Assembly: GCA_018304165.1 (NCBI GenBank) | Contig: JAGVWS010000026.1 | Location: 1 to 32,159 of the forward strand | From: Candidatus Pacearchaeota archaeon | GTDB taxonomy: Archaea > Nanobdellota > Nanobdellia > Pacearchaeales > GW2011-AR1 | Direction of reading: 5' to 3' | DNA: 32,159 bases | In this document: positions 1 through 6,644 of the stretch, one piece after another | How the letters are laid out: every line of letters starts with the position of its first letter | How positions within the stretch are numbered: position 1 is the first letter of the stretch | Made by a program: the position numbers and the translations under genes | The notes under the pieces: generated by a model | Database searches by the model: none | Told to the model about the DNA's origin: nothing | What the model saw: the letters and a program-made list of their open reading frames with translations, nothing else

Positions 1-41
1 CTAACAATCCATTGTATCTTTCGCTTGTTAAGTTTCTTCAT
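1..41 (-). CDS. possible 5' end of a gene leaving the window (transposase/integrase-like N terminus)
   Basis: An ATG at 41 reading leftward gives MKKLNKRKIQWIV before the window ends. The short Lys/Arg-rich start with KIQWIV resembles the first helix of archaeal helix-turn-helix integrases and transposases, but 13 residues are far too few for a firm family call. The same frame stays open upstream of this ATG to beyond position 135 without another ATG or GTG. A 7-bp hairpin lies directly upstream of the ATG. It could equally be chance. Confidence 0.3.
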   Translation of the reverse strand, partial: MKKLNKRKIQWIV

Positions 42-45
42 AAGA

Positions 46-63
46 ACCTGCTCTACAGCAGGT
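46..63. other. perfect 7-bp hairpin before the leftward ATG at 41
   Basis: ACCTGCT and AGCAGGT flank a four-base CTAC loop. It would form in the 5' leader of the leftward gene that exits the window. It may be a structured leader or a remnant of a mobile-element end. Confidence 0.4.
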
Positions 64-172
64 CTTATCTTCTTTACCGAGAGGACATTATTTCTGGATA
101 AGACAATAATTGAAAACTGCGAAAGATTTAAATAAAAGCCATGTTTTTCAGTAGAATAAAGAGGAAAAACAA

Positions 173-188
173 TTTTTTATAAAATTTA
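173..188 (+). promoter_or_regulatory. TATA region of the diadenylate cyclase gene
   Basis: The run TTTTTATAAAATTTAA is centred about 30 bases before the ATG at 212, with no ribosome binding site in between, so the transcript is probably leaderless or nearly so. A second, stronger-looking box (GAAAGATTTAAATAAAA, 120-136) lies further upstream and would give a leader of roughly 60 bases. Confidence 0.5.
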
Positions 189-211
189 AACGCTCGCTTA
201 AAATTTTTCTC

Positions 212-829
212 ATGATTGAAATTTCATTAAAAGAAGTTGAAGAAACCCTGATAAAAGTAGCGTTGAGGGTAGCCAAGAGAGGAGAGGGAGCGCTGTTTGT
301 CGTCGGAGAGGCAGACTATAATGTTCTTGTTGATCAGGCAGTTCCTCCATTTAAAGCGCTGGACAATCCGAAGCTTCTTGAGTCTTTGGCCTTGATTGAC
401 GGAGCTGTAATTCTTGATTACAAAGGAATTGTGATGGCTTATGGAGCAATGATTAAAACCAATTCCATAATGAGAAATTTTGGGACGAGGCACAGCGCTG
501 CAATAACTGCTTCAAAAAAGCCCGGCAATCTTGTTGTTCTTGTGTCAGAAGAAGACAAGAAAGTCCGCGTGCTCAAGGAAGGAAGAGTGATAATGCAGAT
601 TGACGCTCTGCAGAGAGGAGTTGAGAAATCAGTACCGATAGCTGTTCAGATAATGGAGAGCATAGGAGCAGGAACTCTTGGAACAATAGGCACAGGATTG
701 CTGGCGCCGAGCCTTGGAATAGCATTAGTGCCCGGGGTTATATTATTCGGAAGCGCTTATTATTTAGGAAAGCTGATAACTCAAAGGTTTAATACTTCAG
801 GATTCTTTTCGTTTCTGGGTCTGGAGTAA
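212..829 (+). CDS. dacZ: diadenylate cyclase (c-di-AMP synthase), membrane-tailed
   Basis: A 205-residue protein that should condense two ATP into cyclic di-AMP. The DAC signature DGA is at 63-65 inside LIDGAVILD, and the second signature appears as GTRHSAAI at 91-98, where most family members have RHR in place of RHS. Residues about 151-188 form one or two hydrophobic glycine-rich helices, so the enzyme is probably membrane-anchored at its C terminus, unlike bacterial CdaA with N-terminal helices. No DisA DNA-binding part is present. The start is the only ATG consistent with the TATA box near 180. The gene stands alone, followed by a 180-bp repeat element and the convergent topA. Family assignment is firm; the symbol follows the archaeal DacZ group and is less certain. 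Confidence 0.85.
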   Translation: MIEISLKEVEETLIKVALRVAKRGEGALFVVGEADYNVLVDQAVPPFKALDNPKLLESLALIDGAVILDYKGIVMAYGAMIKTNSIMRNFGTRHSAAITASKKPGNLVVLVSEEDKKVRVLKEGRVIMQIDALQRGVEKSVPIAVQIMESIGAGTLGTIGTGLLAPSLGIALVPGVILFGSAYYLGKLITQRFNTSGFFSFLGLE

Positions 830-853
830 AAATTCTTGAGTGTAATAATGCTT

Positions 854-1033
854 GGTGATTAGACAATAATTGCACCAATAAATTACCTCAGAACCAATAA
901 TAATTAACTGATAACCTGTAAAACACTGCTCTAAGCTGCATGTAAGTGTCTGGCATATTAATTGATATTAAGAGGGTTATTTATAATGAGCATAAAGTCT
1001 ATTGATAATAGTTATATTAAAGGTTAGTGTGGA
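854..1033 (+). repeat. 180-bp dispersed element, copy 1
   Basis: This non-coding segment between dacZ and topA is matched without gaps by the reverse complement of 9254-9433. I count about 22 mismatches in 180 positions, roughly 88% identity. It begins GGTGATTAGACAATAAT and ends TTAGTGTGGA. It has no open frame of note and no clear terminal inverted repeats. It may be a miniature mobile element, a duplicated non-coding RNA gene or a conserved regulatory block. Confidence 0.8.
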
Positions 1034-1059
1034 TTTACACTGCTCACCTAATTATATAA

Positions 1060-3387
1060 TTATTTTTCTTCCCTCTCCGTTTCCGTTTCACGCTCTTTTT
1101 CGTATTCCTTCTGCCGCTGCTCCTGCTCCTTTCTTGACGGGCATTTGGGATTGAAGCAGAACTCCCATGGCCTTCGGCCTTTCTTGAGCAGGAGAAGCTT
1201 CTGCCAGCTGCACTTTTCGCATAGTTTGCCGTCAATTTTTTTAACAAATCCCGCTGGCAGGCCGAAAGTAGTTCTGCAGTCGGGGTATTTATTGCAGGCA
1301 ACGAATGATTTATTAAAACGCTTGCTGAAGAGAATATGCAGATTTCCTTCATTGCAGGCAGGGCATTTGTTGAGGGTGTTTTCAATTTTTTCCTGCTGCC
1401 TTAAATTGTTGAGGGCATCAAGAAGCTCTTTGCCTATTTTTGCTTCTGATTTGCGGAATTCTTTTTCTATTTTGAGAATGACTTTCTTTGCCTTTTCAAT
1501 AATATTTTCTTCTTTTTTCTCAAGGTCTTTCTTTGCTTTCCGGATGGATTCCATTTCCTTCTCAAACTCCCTTGTAAGCTTCTCATCAATTATTATCGGA
1601 GAATATTTTTCCAGAGAGCTTATTAGAGAGATTCCTATTGGAGTGGCTTCAATGCTGCGCTCCTTAATATATCCGCGGTTGTAAAGAGTTTCAATAATCG
1701 CTGCGCGGGTAGCTTTTGTGCCGAGCTGTTTTCGTTCTAATTCTGAAACTAGCGACGCTGGAGAGTAACGCTTTGGCGGCTGGGTTTGTTTTTCCTCAAT
1801 GCGCATTTCAAGGATTTCTACATCGCCGTTGACTTCTGGAATTTCCTTCTCGCTTAACCTGATTGGATAGACTTCCATCCATCCTTTTTTCTTTATATGC
1901 AAGCCTTTAGCCTGAAATGATAAACCGTTAATAACAACTTCAACTTTTCTGTTTAGAACGAGTGCATTATCACACATTGAGGCCAAAAAACGGCGGGCAA
2001 TTAACTCATAAATTTTTGAATCCTCAGCAGAGAGATTTCCCGGAATTTCGCCAGTAGGATGAATGGCGGGGTGAGCTGGGTCGGATTTAGAGCCTTCAAT
2101 TGGGTGCTTTCTTGTCACTAATGATGATTCTTTTCTGAATTTTTTTGATAATTTCTTAACAATACCAAGAACGTCAATGCCGGGTGGAATTTTCTGAGAG
2201 GATGTTCGCGGATAGCTGATTAATCCGGACAGGTACAGCCTTTGGGCTGTCTGGAGGGTTTGAGAGGGAGTAATGCCGTAGAATTTGTAAGATTCTGTCT
2301 GCAGGGTTGTGAGGTCAAATACGGGGAGAGGGGGGATTGTCTGGTCAGTTGAAGTAGTTTCGGCGCTCGCTCGCTTATTCCTGATAATTTCAAACTGCTT
2401 GAGTTCTGAGCTTTTTTTTATATCCTTTACATATTTTAATTCTATTTTTTCATTGTTCCATTCAATTATTATAAATACCTGCCAGAAAGGCTCAGGCTTG
2501 AAGGATTTGATGGCAAGCTCTTTCTTTACAACGAGGTTTAGAGTAGGCCCCTGAACTCTGCCTATTGACATGATGCGAAAGTTGCCTGCCTTTCTTATAG
2601 CTTCCATCAAAGCGCGCGAAAGATTAATTCCATACAGCCAGTCTAAGTGATGCCTTGTTTCTCCTGCTACAGCAAGACCCCAGTCAAGGGTTGGGGAGAT
2701 ATTAGTGTAAGCTTTTTCAATTTCATCTTTTGTCAAAGAAGAAAATTTCATCCTCTTCGCGTCGCTTTCACCGCAAAGAAAACGAATGATATTCCATCCG
2801 ATAACTTCGCCTTCAACATCAAGATCCGTAGCTATGACATATGACTTTGCCTTTGCTGCAAGCTTCCTTAAAGTGAAGTAGTATTTCTTCGTAAACTCGG
2901 CGCCCTTGCGTGAATAAGAAGGAACCCATTCTAAGTTGAATATTGGCCATCCTCTTTCCCCCTCTTTTTGCTGCAAGCCGTAGAGATGCCCGACGGCGCA
3001 GGCAACGACAATTTTTTCATTGTTTTTCTGGACTTCGTAATAGTATACTCCTCCGGGCAGGTTGAACTTCCTGATTTTGCCTTCAACTCCCAGCCCTTCT
3101 GCTATTTTAGTTGCAGCCTGGGGCTTTTCAGTTATAATAAGAATATATTCTCCTTTTCCAATTTTCTTAACTGGAGGTTCTCTTTCAGCTTTTTCTTTGA
3201 TTGTTTTTTCTCTGGATTCTCTGGATTTCCATTCTGTTCCCTTATAACTTCCTGGAATTATCCTGCCCTGCCTTTCTATTTTCTCAACAGCTAATTTTGG
3301 CTTTTCAGGTATGGTGAGAGCATGCTTGACTGAAGTTTCATCCAAAGGAACGTAACCATTACCATCAGACTTTTTACGAGGAGGCAT
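1060..3387 (-). CDS. topA: DNA topoisomerase I (type IA)
   Basis: A 775-residue enzyme that relaxes negative supercoils by single-strand passage. After a basic, poorly conserved N-terminal extension of about 78 residues comes the TOPRIM domain, with ITEKPQAATKIA at 85-96 (Glu87) and ATDLDVEGE at 186-194 carrying the acidic pair Asp188/Asp190. SIGRVQGPTL lies at 274-283. The catalytic tyrosine is Tyr392 in SYPRTSS. The C-terminal part holds a long charged helical region and two cysteine clusters (CPAC...C...C and CEKC...C...C) that should bind zinc, then a highly charged tail ending in Glu/Lys. Length and order match archaeal topoisomerase I. A minus-strand TATA-like CTTTTTAAACAAA lies about 50 bases before the ATG. 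Confidence 0.95.
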   Translation of the reverse strand: MPPRKKSDGNGYVPLDETSVKHALTIPEKPKLAVEKIERQGRIIPGSYKGTEWKSRESREKTIKEKAEREPPVKKIGKGEYILIITEKPQAATKIAEGLGVEGKIRKFNLPGGVYYYEVQKNNEKIVVACAVGHLYGLQQKEGERGWPIFNLEWVPSYSRKGAEFTKKYYFTLRKLAAKAKSYVIATDLDVEGEVIGWNIIRFLCGESDAKRMKFSSLTKDEIEKAYTNISPTLDWGLAVAGETRHHLDWLYGINLSRALMEAIRKAGNFRIMSIGRVQGPTLNLVVKKELAIKSFKPEPFWQVFIIIEWNNEKIELKYVKDIKKSSELKQFEIIRNKRASAETTSTDQTIPPLPVFDLTTLQTESYKFYGITPSQTLQTAQRLYLSGLISYPRTSSQKIPPGIDVLGIVKKLSKKFRKESSLVTRKHPIEGSKSDPAHPAIHPTGEIPGNLSAEDSKIYELIARRFLASMCDNALVLNRKVEVVINGLSFQAKGLHIKKKGWMEVYPIRLSEKEIPEVNGDVEILEMRIEEKQTQPPKRYSPASLVSELERKQLGTKATRAAIIETLYNRGYIKERSIEATPIGISLISSLEKYSPIIIDEKLTREFEKEMESIRKAKKDLEKKEENIIEKAKKVILKIEKEFRKSEAKIGKELLDALNNLRQQEKIENTLNKCPACNEGNLHILFSKRFNKSFVACNKYPDCRTTFGLPAGFVKKIDGKLCEKCSWQKLLLLKKGRRPWEFCFNPKCPSRKEQEQRQKEYEKERETETEREEK

Positions 3388-3650
3388 AAAAAACGAGAGG
3401 AAGGATAGTTTATTAGTGTTGCGGCTTTGTTTAAAAAGTGCTTGAATATCATCTCTGATAAATTAAATTATAGCTGATAAAAATTAGCATTAGAATTAAA
3501 TCTCAGTTAATTATATAATCTTGATATAACAAATGGTGATGTTATTGACGATGACAATGGGTGTATTGCTGAATTAGATCTGTACCATAATGCTCTAGTT
3601 GTTAGCTCGCTTTCTAAACAGACTGCGTTTGTTCAGCAAAGGTTAATGTG

Positions 3651-3772
3651 AGTATCTCCGATGAGTATTTATCACTAAAGAATAAATAGTCAATATTTAT
3701 ACATAACTAATCATTAATATAGTATTATATCAACAATATCACTCATCGGACTATATAAATATCAGAGATACT
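3651..3772. repeat. nested inverted repeat sharing its 12-bp arm with the tRNA-Lys locus
   Basis: The left arm AGTATCTCCGATGAGT (3651-3666) is answered by ACTCATCGG (3741-3749) and ATCAGAGATACT (3761-3772). The outer 12-base arm recurs as the same inverted pair around the tRNA-Lys gene (12018-12029 and 12221-12232). The inside is AT-rich, with a TATA-like box in the right part. Confidence 0.6.
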
Positions 3773-3863
3773 ATAATGTTGCGGAAGTTATTTAAATAAT
3801 CAAAGGTTACAATAAGCACGGGGATTAATAGTGATTAATACTTTAATATTTGAATCATTGAAA

Positions 3864-3870
3864 GGAGGTG
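3864..3870 (+). promoter_or_regulatory. strong Shine-Dalgarno sequence placed unusually far upstream
   Basis: GGAGGTG is a near-perfect ribosome binding core, rare in this window, but lies 19 bases before the ATG at 3890. No alternative ATG, GTG or TTG is available in frame because a TGA stands at 3872-3874. Either the spacing is tolerated or a short overlapping peptide is translated first. Confidence 0.45.
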
Positions 3871-3889
3871 TTGAAATACAATCGTAAAA

Positions 3890-4279
3890 ATGGCTGATGG
3901 AAAAAGCGTGCCCACTTTAGTTAAAGTGATTGCTGTGCTCTACTATATTGGGGCTGTTCTCTTTGTTCTCGCAGGAATCATGATGATTGCCGGCGCAGGA
4001 GCAACTGGATTAATGGCTTTCATGCCTTTCTATTCCATATTTGGGGCAGGGCTCCTGATTATTGGAGCGATAATCTTCATAGCTGTAGGAGTGCTGGAGT
4101 TCTTTGTAGGAAGAGGGTTATGGCAGGGAAGGAACTGGGCCAGAATAACTGCGATAGTTCTTGCTGTTTTAGGTTTGATATCGGCTCTTATAAGCTTCTC
4201 AATATTGAGCATAATCATTGATGCTCTGATAGCAGGATATCTGCTCTTCAGCAAAGATGTGAAAGCGGCGTTTGCTTAA
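3890..4279 (+). CDS. small four-helix membrane protein
   Basis: A 129-residue protein with about four hydrophobic helices (roughly 10-33, 36-52, 54-74 and 84-118), separated by a glycine-rich turn and by the short motif RGLWQGRNWAR at 75-85. That motif and the size recall small integral membrane families of the DUF2127/DUF7144 kind, whose function is unknown; I cannot fix the family. The gene stands alone, has a leader with a Shine-Dalgarno core, and ends in a strong hairpin terminator that overlaps the stop codon, which suggests efficient single-gene expression. Confidence 0.75.
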   Translation: MADGKSVPTLVKVIAVLYYIGAVLFVLAGIMMIAGAGATGLMAFMPFYSIFGAGLLIIGAIIFIAVGVLEFFVGRGLWQGRNWARITAIVLAVLGLISALISFSILSIIIDALIAGYLLFSKDVKAAFA

Positions 4280-4296
4280 GCAAACGCTTTTTTTGT
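4268..4296 (+). terminator. perfect palindromic hairpin with T run, over the stop codon
   Basis: GCGTTTGC and GCAAACGC form an 8-bp stem (4268-4275, 4280-4287) whose four-base loop TTAA contains the stop codon of the membrane protein. It is followed by seven T residues. This is a textbook stem-and-T-run terminator, unusual in archaea, where T runs alone often suffice. Confidence 0.75.
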
Positions 4297-4322
4297 TTCT
4301 TATATTTATTTTTCTTAATTTT

Positions 4323-5192
4323 TTATTTTTCAGATTTTCTCCTGTGCCTTTCTATGTTTTTAAGCTCCTCAATCCTTCTGTTTGCATCAATTGAGCTTGA
4401 GAACATCTTCCAGAATATTTTTGTGAGCCATTCAATCCATTCTTTGTCATAAATTGTATAGAAGACGAAAGTGATGTCTTTAAGCTCGCCCTCCCTTCCA
4501 GTAGGCAAAAAGATCTCCTTCATATTGAAGAATTGATTATCAACAATAGTAGTCCTCAATGGCTGGTCACGATGCCTGATTTCGACGAGCTCCTTGCCGT
4601 ACTTCTTGTTAAGAGAAAGAAGCTTTTCAATATTGCCAATGCCTGCCAGATCAACTCTGCAGACTGCTTTAATACTGATGCCTTTCTTTACCATGCCATC
4701 AATGACTTTGAAAATATCTGTTTTCCTGTCGCGGTATTGTGTGAAGGAAAGATTTCCGGAAAAAAGAATAAGCTGCTTCTTAACTTTGAGAAGCATATTG
4801 GCAAGGTTGTCAAGCTTTCCTATGAAGACTTCATCCTTTCCTGACTGCATCCAAACTTCTTTCTTCTTATTATCAACGTGCTGGAAGATATCAAAAGAAG
4901 AAAACTCTTCCTTGCCCTTCCTTAACAGGAGCTCATTTTCAAGGCTCTCCTGAAAAACTGAATGGCTTGCTTTTTCAATACTAGCCCAGTAAACAATCTT
5001 CAGTGCGCCTCTCGTGCCTCCGCGAAAGGTGCGGGTGGCAATGGTTCCATAGTTCCTGGAGATGTCATCAACATATCTGTCTGCCGTGCGCCAGTTCTTA
5101 TTTATTTTTTCTGCTATCTCCTGAATGCTTCTCGGCTTGGAATATACAAATTTCTCAATCTCTCTTACAACCTCATTAGTAAGCATGAACAT
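4323..5192 (-). CDS. winged-helix transcriptional regulator (TrmB-like architecture)
   Basis: A protein of 289 residues from the ATG at 5192. Its N-terminal 60 residues (NEVVREIEKFVYSKPRSIQE, then KNWRTADRYVDDI) form a helix-turn-helix or winged-helix DNA-binding domain. The remaining about 200 residues alternate strands and helices and resemble the effector half of archaeal TrmB-like regulators or an inactive phospholipase D-like fold; no catalytic HKD motif is visible. The GTG at 5204 is also in frame, but the TATA box (TTAAATAA, 5207-5214) would place the transcript start near 5190, favouring the ATG at 5192 or 5186 as a leaderless start. Paired TGTACA palindromes just upstream could be its own operator. 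Confidence 0.65.
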   Translation of the reverse strand: MFMLTNEVVREIEKFVYSKPRSIQEIAEKINKNWRTADRYVDDISRNYGTIATRTFRGGTRGALKIVYWASIEKASHSVFQESLENELLLRKGKEEFSSFDIFQHVDNKKKEVWMQSGKDEVFIGKLDNLANMLLKVKKQLILFSGNLSFTQYRDRKTDIFKVIDGMVKKGISIKAVCRVDLAGIGNIEKLLSLNKKYGKELVEIRHRDQPLRTTIVDNQFFNMKEIFLPTGREGELKDITFVFYTIYDKEWIEWLTKIFWKMFSSSIDANRRIEELKNIERHRRKSEK

Positions 5193-5206
5193 ACCAATAA
5201 TCACTG

Positions 5207-5255
5207 TTATTTAAGCATTTTTGTTGTGTACAACACTATTGACAAAAATTGTACA
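5207..5255. promoter_or_regulatory. regulator promoter with two TGTACA palindromes
   Basis: The minus-strand TATA box lies at 5207-5214. Palindromic TGTACA occurs at 5227-5232 (inside GTTGTGTACAAC) and 5250-5255, spaced 23 bases, about two helical turns. The position next to TATA fits an autoregulatory operator for the adjacent winged-helix gene. No binding evidence exists beyond position and symmetry. Confidence 0.4.
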
Positions 5256-5291
5256 GAAATATGTAAATAAAATACAAGTCTAGAGAAGATT

Positions 5292-5504
5292 ATGATTTTG
5301 ATAAAAAAAGATGGCAGAGATTTGTATGGCCGTTCTAATAATTTTTCTGAAATTGAAGGTTATAATAAAAATTCTTTCTTTAATATACCACCGTTTGTAT
5401 TTTTTATGTATCAATTGAAAAATAGTCATGAGCTTTTGCAAATATGCTATGAAAAACGAATAAATTTAAATAGGAGCAAAATGGTTGTTAAAAATGCTGA
5501 ATGA
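5292..5504 (+). CDS. small hypothetical protein or transcribed leader upstream of the reverse transcriptase
   Basis: A 70-codon frame whose stop codon overlaps the start of the reverse transcriptase frame. A TATA-like GTAAATAAAAT lies near 5268, about 24 bases before its ATG, the usual leaderless layout. The protein is mixed polar and aromatic without a recognisable domain. Reverse transcriptase loci often carry a structured RNA here, so this may be a non-coding RNA with an accidental frame. The overlap implies shared transcription with the reverse transcriptase. Confidence 0.4.
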   Translation: MILIKKDGRDLYGRSNNFSEIEGYNKNSFFNIPPFVFFMYQLKNSHELLQICYEKRINLNRSKMVVKNAE

Positions 5505-6447
5505 GGTGGTGGTGAATCTTCGTGATGAAAGTCTTATAGAAGCCGCAGGAGCAGTTATTGACGCAGCAATTACTCCAAGAAACAGAATATCTACACTATT
5601 TCCGGAAGTTGATGAAGCATATAGGCCTGCAAATCTGTGGAGAGATGTTTTAGAAATGCTTGACCAGGGAAGAAGCTTATACTCGCGGTTCCAAAAAGCC
5701 GATAGTAATGGCAGGGTAAGAGATATTTCTGTTCCCCAGGCCGCATTCCTGGAATTTGTCAATCGTTGTTTAATCCCTTTGGTTAAGTCTGTGCCTTCGC
5801 ATCCAGCAAGCCATGGAATTGAGAAAGGATGGAGCGCTGAAAGAAGCGTGAAAACTCACGTGCCGATAAGAACAGCGTTCTCAATGGATATAAGTGATGC
5901 TATTCCAGGAGTGGGGATTGACAAGGTGTATGATTTTTATTATGCTCTTCTGGAAGATTCAAAATTTGGGCTGACCGAGAGAGAAAGAGCCGGAGTTGCC
6001 GGAAACCTGGCATATCTATCAACAGTTCATTATGCTAGCAGAGGGACAAGAGGATTAGCTGTTGGTTCAGGATTATCAAATACTTTATTCAACAAATTAT
6101 TCATGGGAATTGATGTGGCTATACAAGAAGGATGCAATAGAAGAGGATTCAGATACAGCAGGTACTTGGACGATGTTACTGTAACATCAGAAGGAGATGA
6201 GTCCAATGAAGCGTTCTTGGGAATTCATCCAGTAGTTGCCGCGCATGGCTTCAGAATTTCTCCAAGAAAAACATTTGTTCAAAAAGCAAGCGAAGGGGAT
6301 ATTTACTTGCTTGGCCAGGTAGTAGTTAATGGGCGAGCGGTGATGAAGAACTCCAGAGAAATTAGAGAAGCCAATAAGAAAGGAAGATTAGAGCCGGAAT
6401 ACATTGAAAGGGTATTGAGCTCTGGGGATTACTCTCGGTGGATTTAG
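5494..6447 (+). CDS. reverse transcriptase (retron/group II-like, unassigned type)
   Basis: A 317-residue RNA-dependent DNA polymerase domain without additional domains. Motif 2 region RVRDISVPQ is at 75-82; the GRS-like block is KGWSAERSVKTH at 111-122; motif A is FSMDISDA at 129-136 with Asp132; motif B is GLAVGSGLSNTLFN at 187-200, with SN where most have SP or SQ; motif C is RYLDD at 223-227 with the catalytic Asp226/Asp227; HGFRISPRKT at 251-260 and LLGQVVVNG at 272-280 are motifs D and E. The first ATG (5494) sits 27 bases after TTTAAATA (5465-5472), so it is probably leaderless; a TTG at 5485 is an alternative. It faces the metallophosphoesterase gene across a 40-bp tandem array. No diversity-generating variable repeat, integrase or maturase domain was found. 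Confidence 0.88.
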   Translation: MLNEVVVNLRDESLIEAAGAVIDAAITPRNRISTLFPEVDEAYRPANLWRDVLEMLDQGRSLYSRFQKADSNGRVRDISVPQAAFLEFVNRCLIPLVKSVPSHPASHGIEKGWSAERSVKTHVPIRTAFSMDISDAIPGVGIDKVYDFYYALLEDSKFGLTERERAGVAGNLAYLSTVHYASRGTRGLAVGSGLSNTLFNKLFMGIDVAIQEGCNRRGFRYSRYLDDVTVTSEGDESNEAFLGIHPVVAAHGFRISPRKTFVQKASEGDIYLLGQVVVNGRAVMKNSREIREANKKGRLEPEYIERVLSSGDYSRWI

Positions 6448-6451
6448 ATTT

Positions 6452-6644
6452 TCAAACATCAATTATCATTCCTTTTCTTCCGACATTTTAGTCAAACATC
6501 AATTATCATTCCTTTTCTTCCAACATTTTAGTCAAACATCAATTATCATTCCTTTTCTTCCGACATTTTAGTCAAACATCAATTATCATTCCTTTTCTTC
6601 CGACATTTTAGTCAAACATCAATTATCATTCCTTTTCTTCCAAC
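6452..6644. repeat. 40-bp tandem array, four full units plus a fifth inside a gene
   Basis: Units of exactly 40 bases start at 6452, 6492, 6532, 6572 and 6612. Each begins TCAAACATCAATTATC and ends CATTTTAG; they differ only at one base (CCGAC or CCAAC). The fifth, partial unit is the last 33 bases of the metallophosphoesterase gene, so the array appears to be a serial duplication of that gene's end, including its stop codon. It exactly fills the space between the convergent reverse transcriptase and metallophosphoesterase genes. There are no spacers, so it is not a CRISPR array. Confidence 0.95.

Larger units (their letters stand above)
3388..3889. other. 500-base intergenic region with inverted repeats and possible gene remnant
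   Basis: No gene is convincing here. The stretch 3508-3651 stays open in one frame (rightward) and reads ...GDVIDDDNGCIAELDLYHNA..., which looks protein-like but has no start codon, so it may be a decayed fragment. Positions 3651-3772 form a long nested inverted repeat. Two TATA-like boxes (ACTATATAAATATC near 3756 and GTTATTTAAATAATC near 3795) precede the membrane protein gene at 3890. Confidence 0.5.

Noticed and set aside
2968-3294. Frames opposite topA and opposite cdc48 (for example 17706-18383 leftward)
   Set aside because: They are antisense to strongly conserved domains and their own translations show no domain; they are by-products of codon usage.
5292-6447. A definite retron
   Set aside because: I cannot identify an msr/msd RNA with the paired a1/a2 ends and priming guanosine in the upstream region by eye.
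5494-6640. A diversity-generating retroelement
   Set aside because: No template/variable repeat pair with adenine-specific differences, no Avd protein and no C-type lectin target gene are in the window; the array differences are a single G/A position in a gene end. The RT motif B also lacks SQ.
6452-6644. The 40-bp array as a CRISPR array
   Set aside because: Units follow one another with no spacers, and they are duplicates of a coding sequence end. No cas genes are present.
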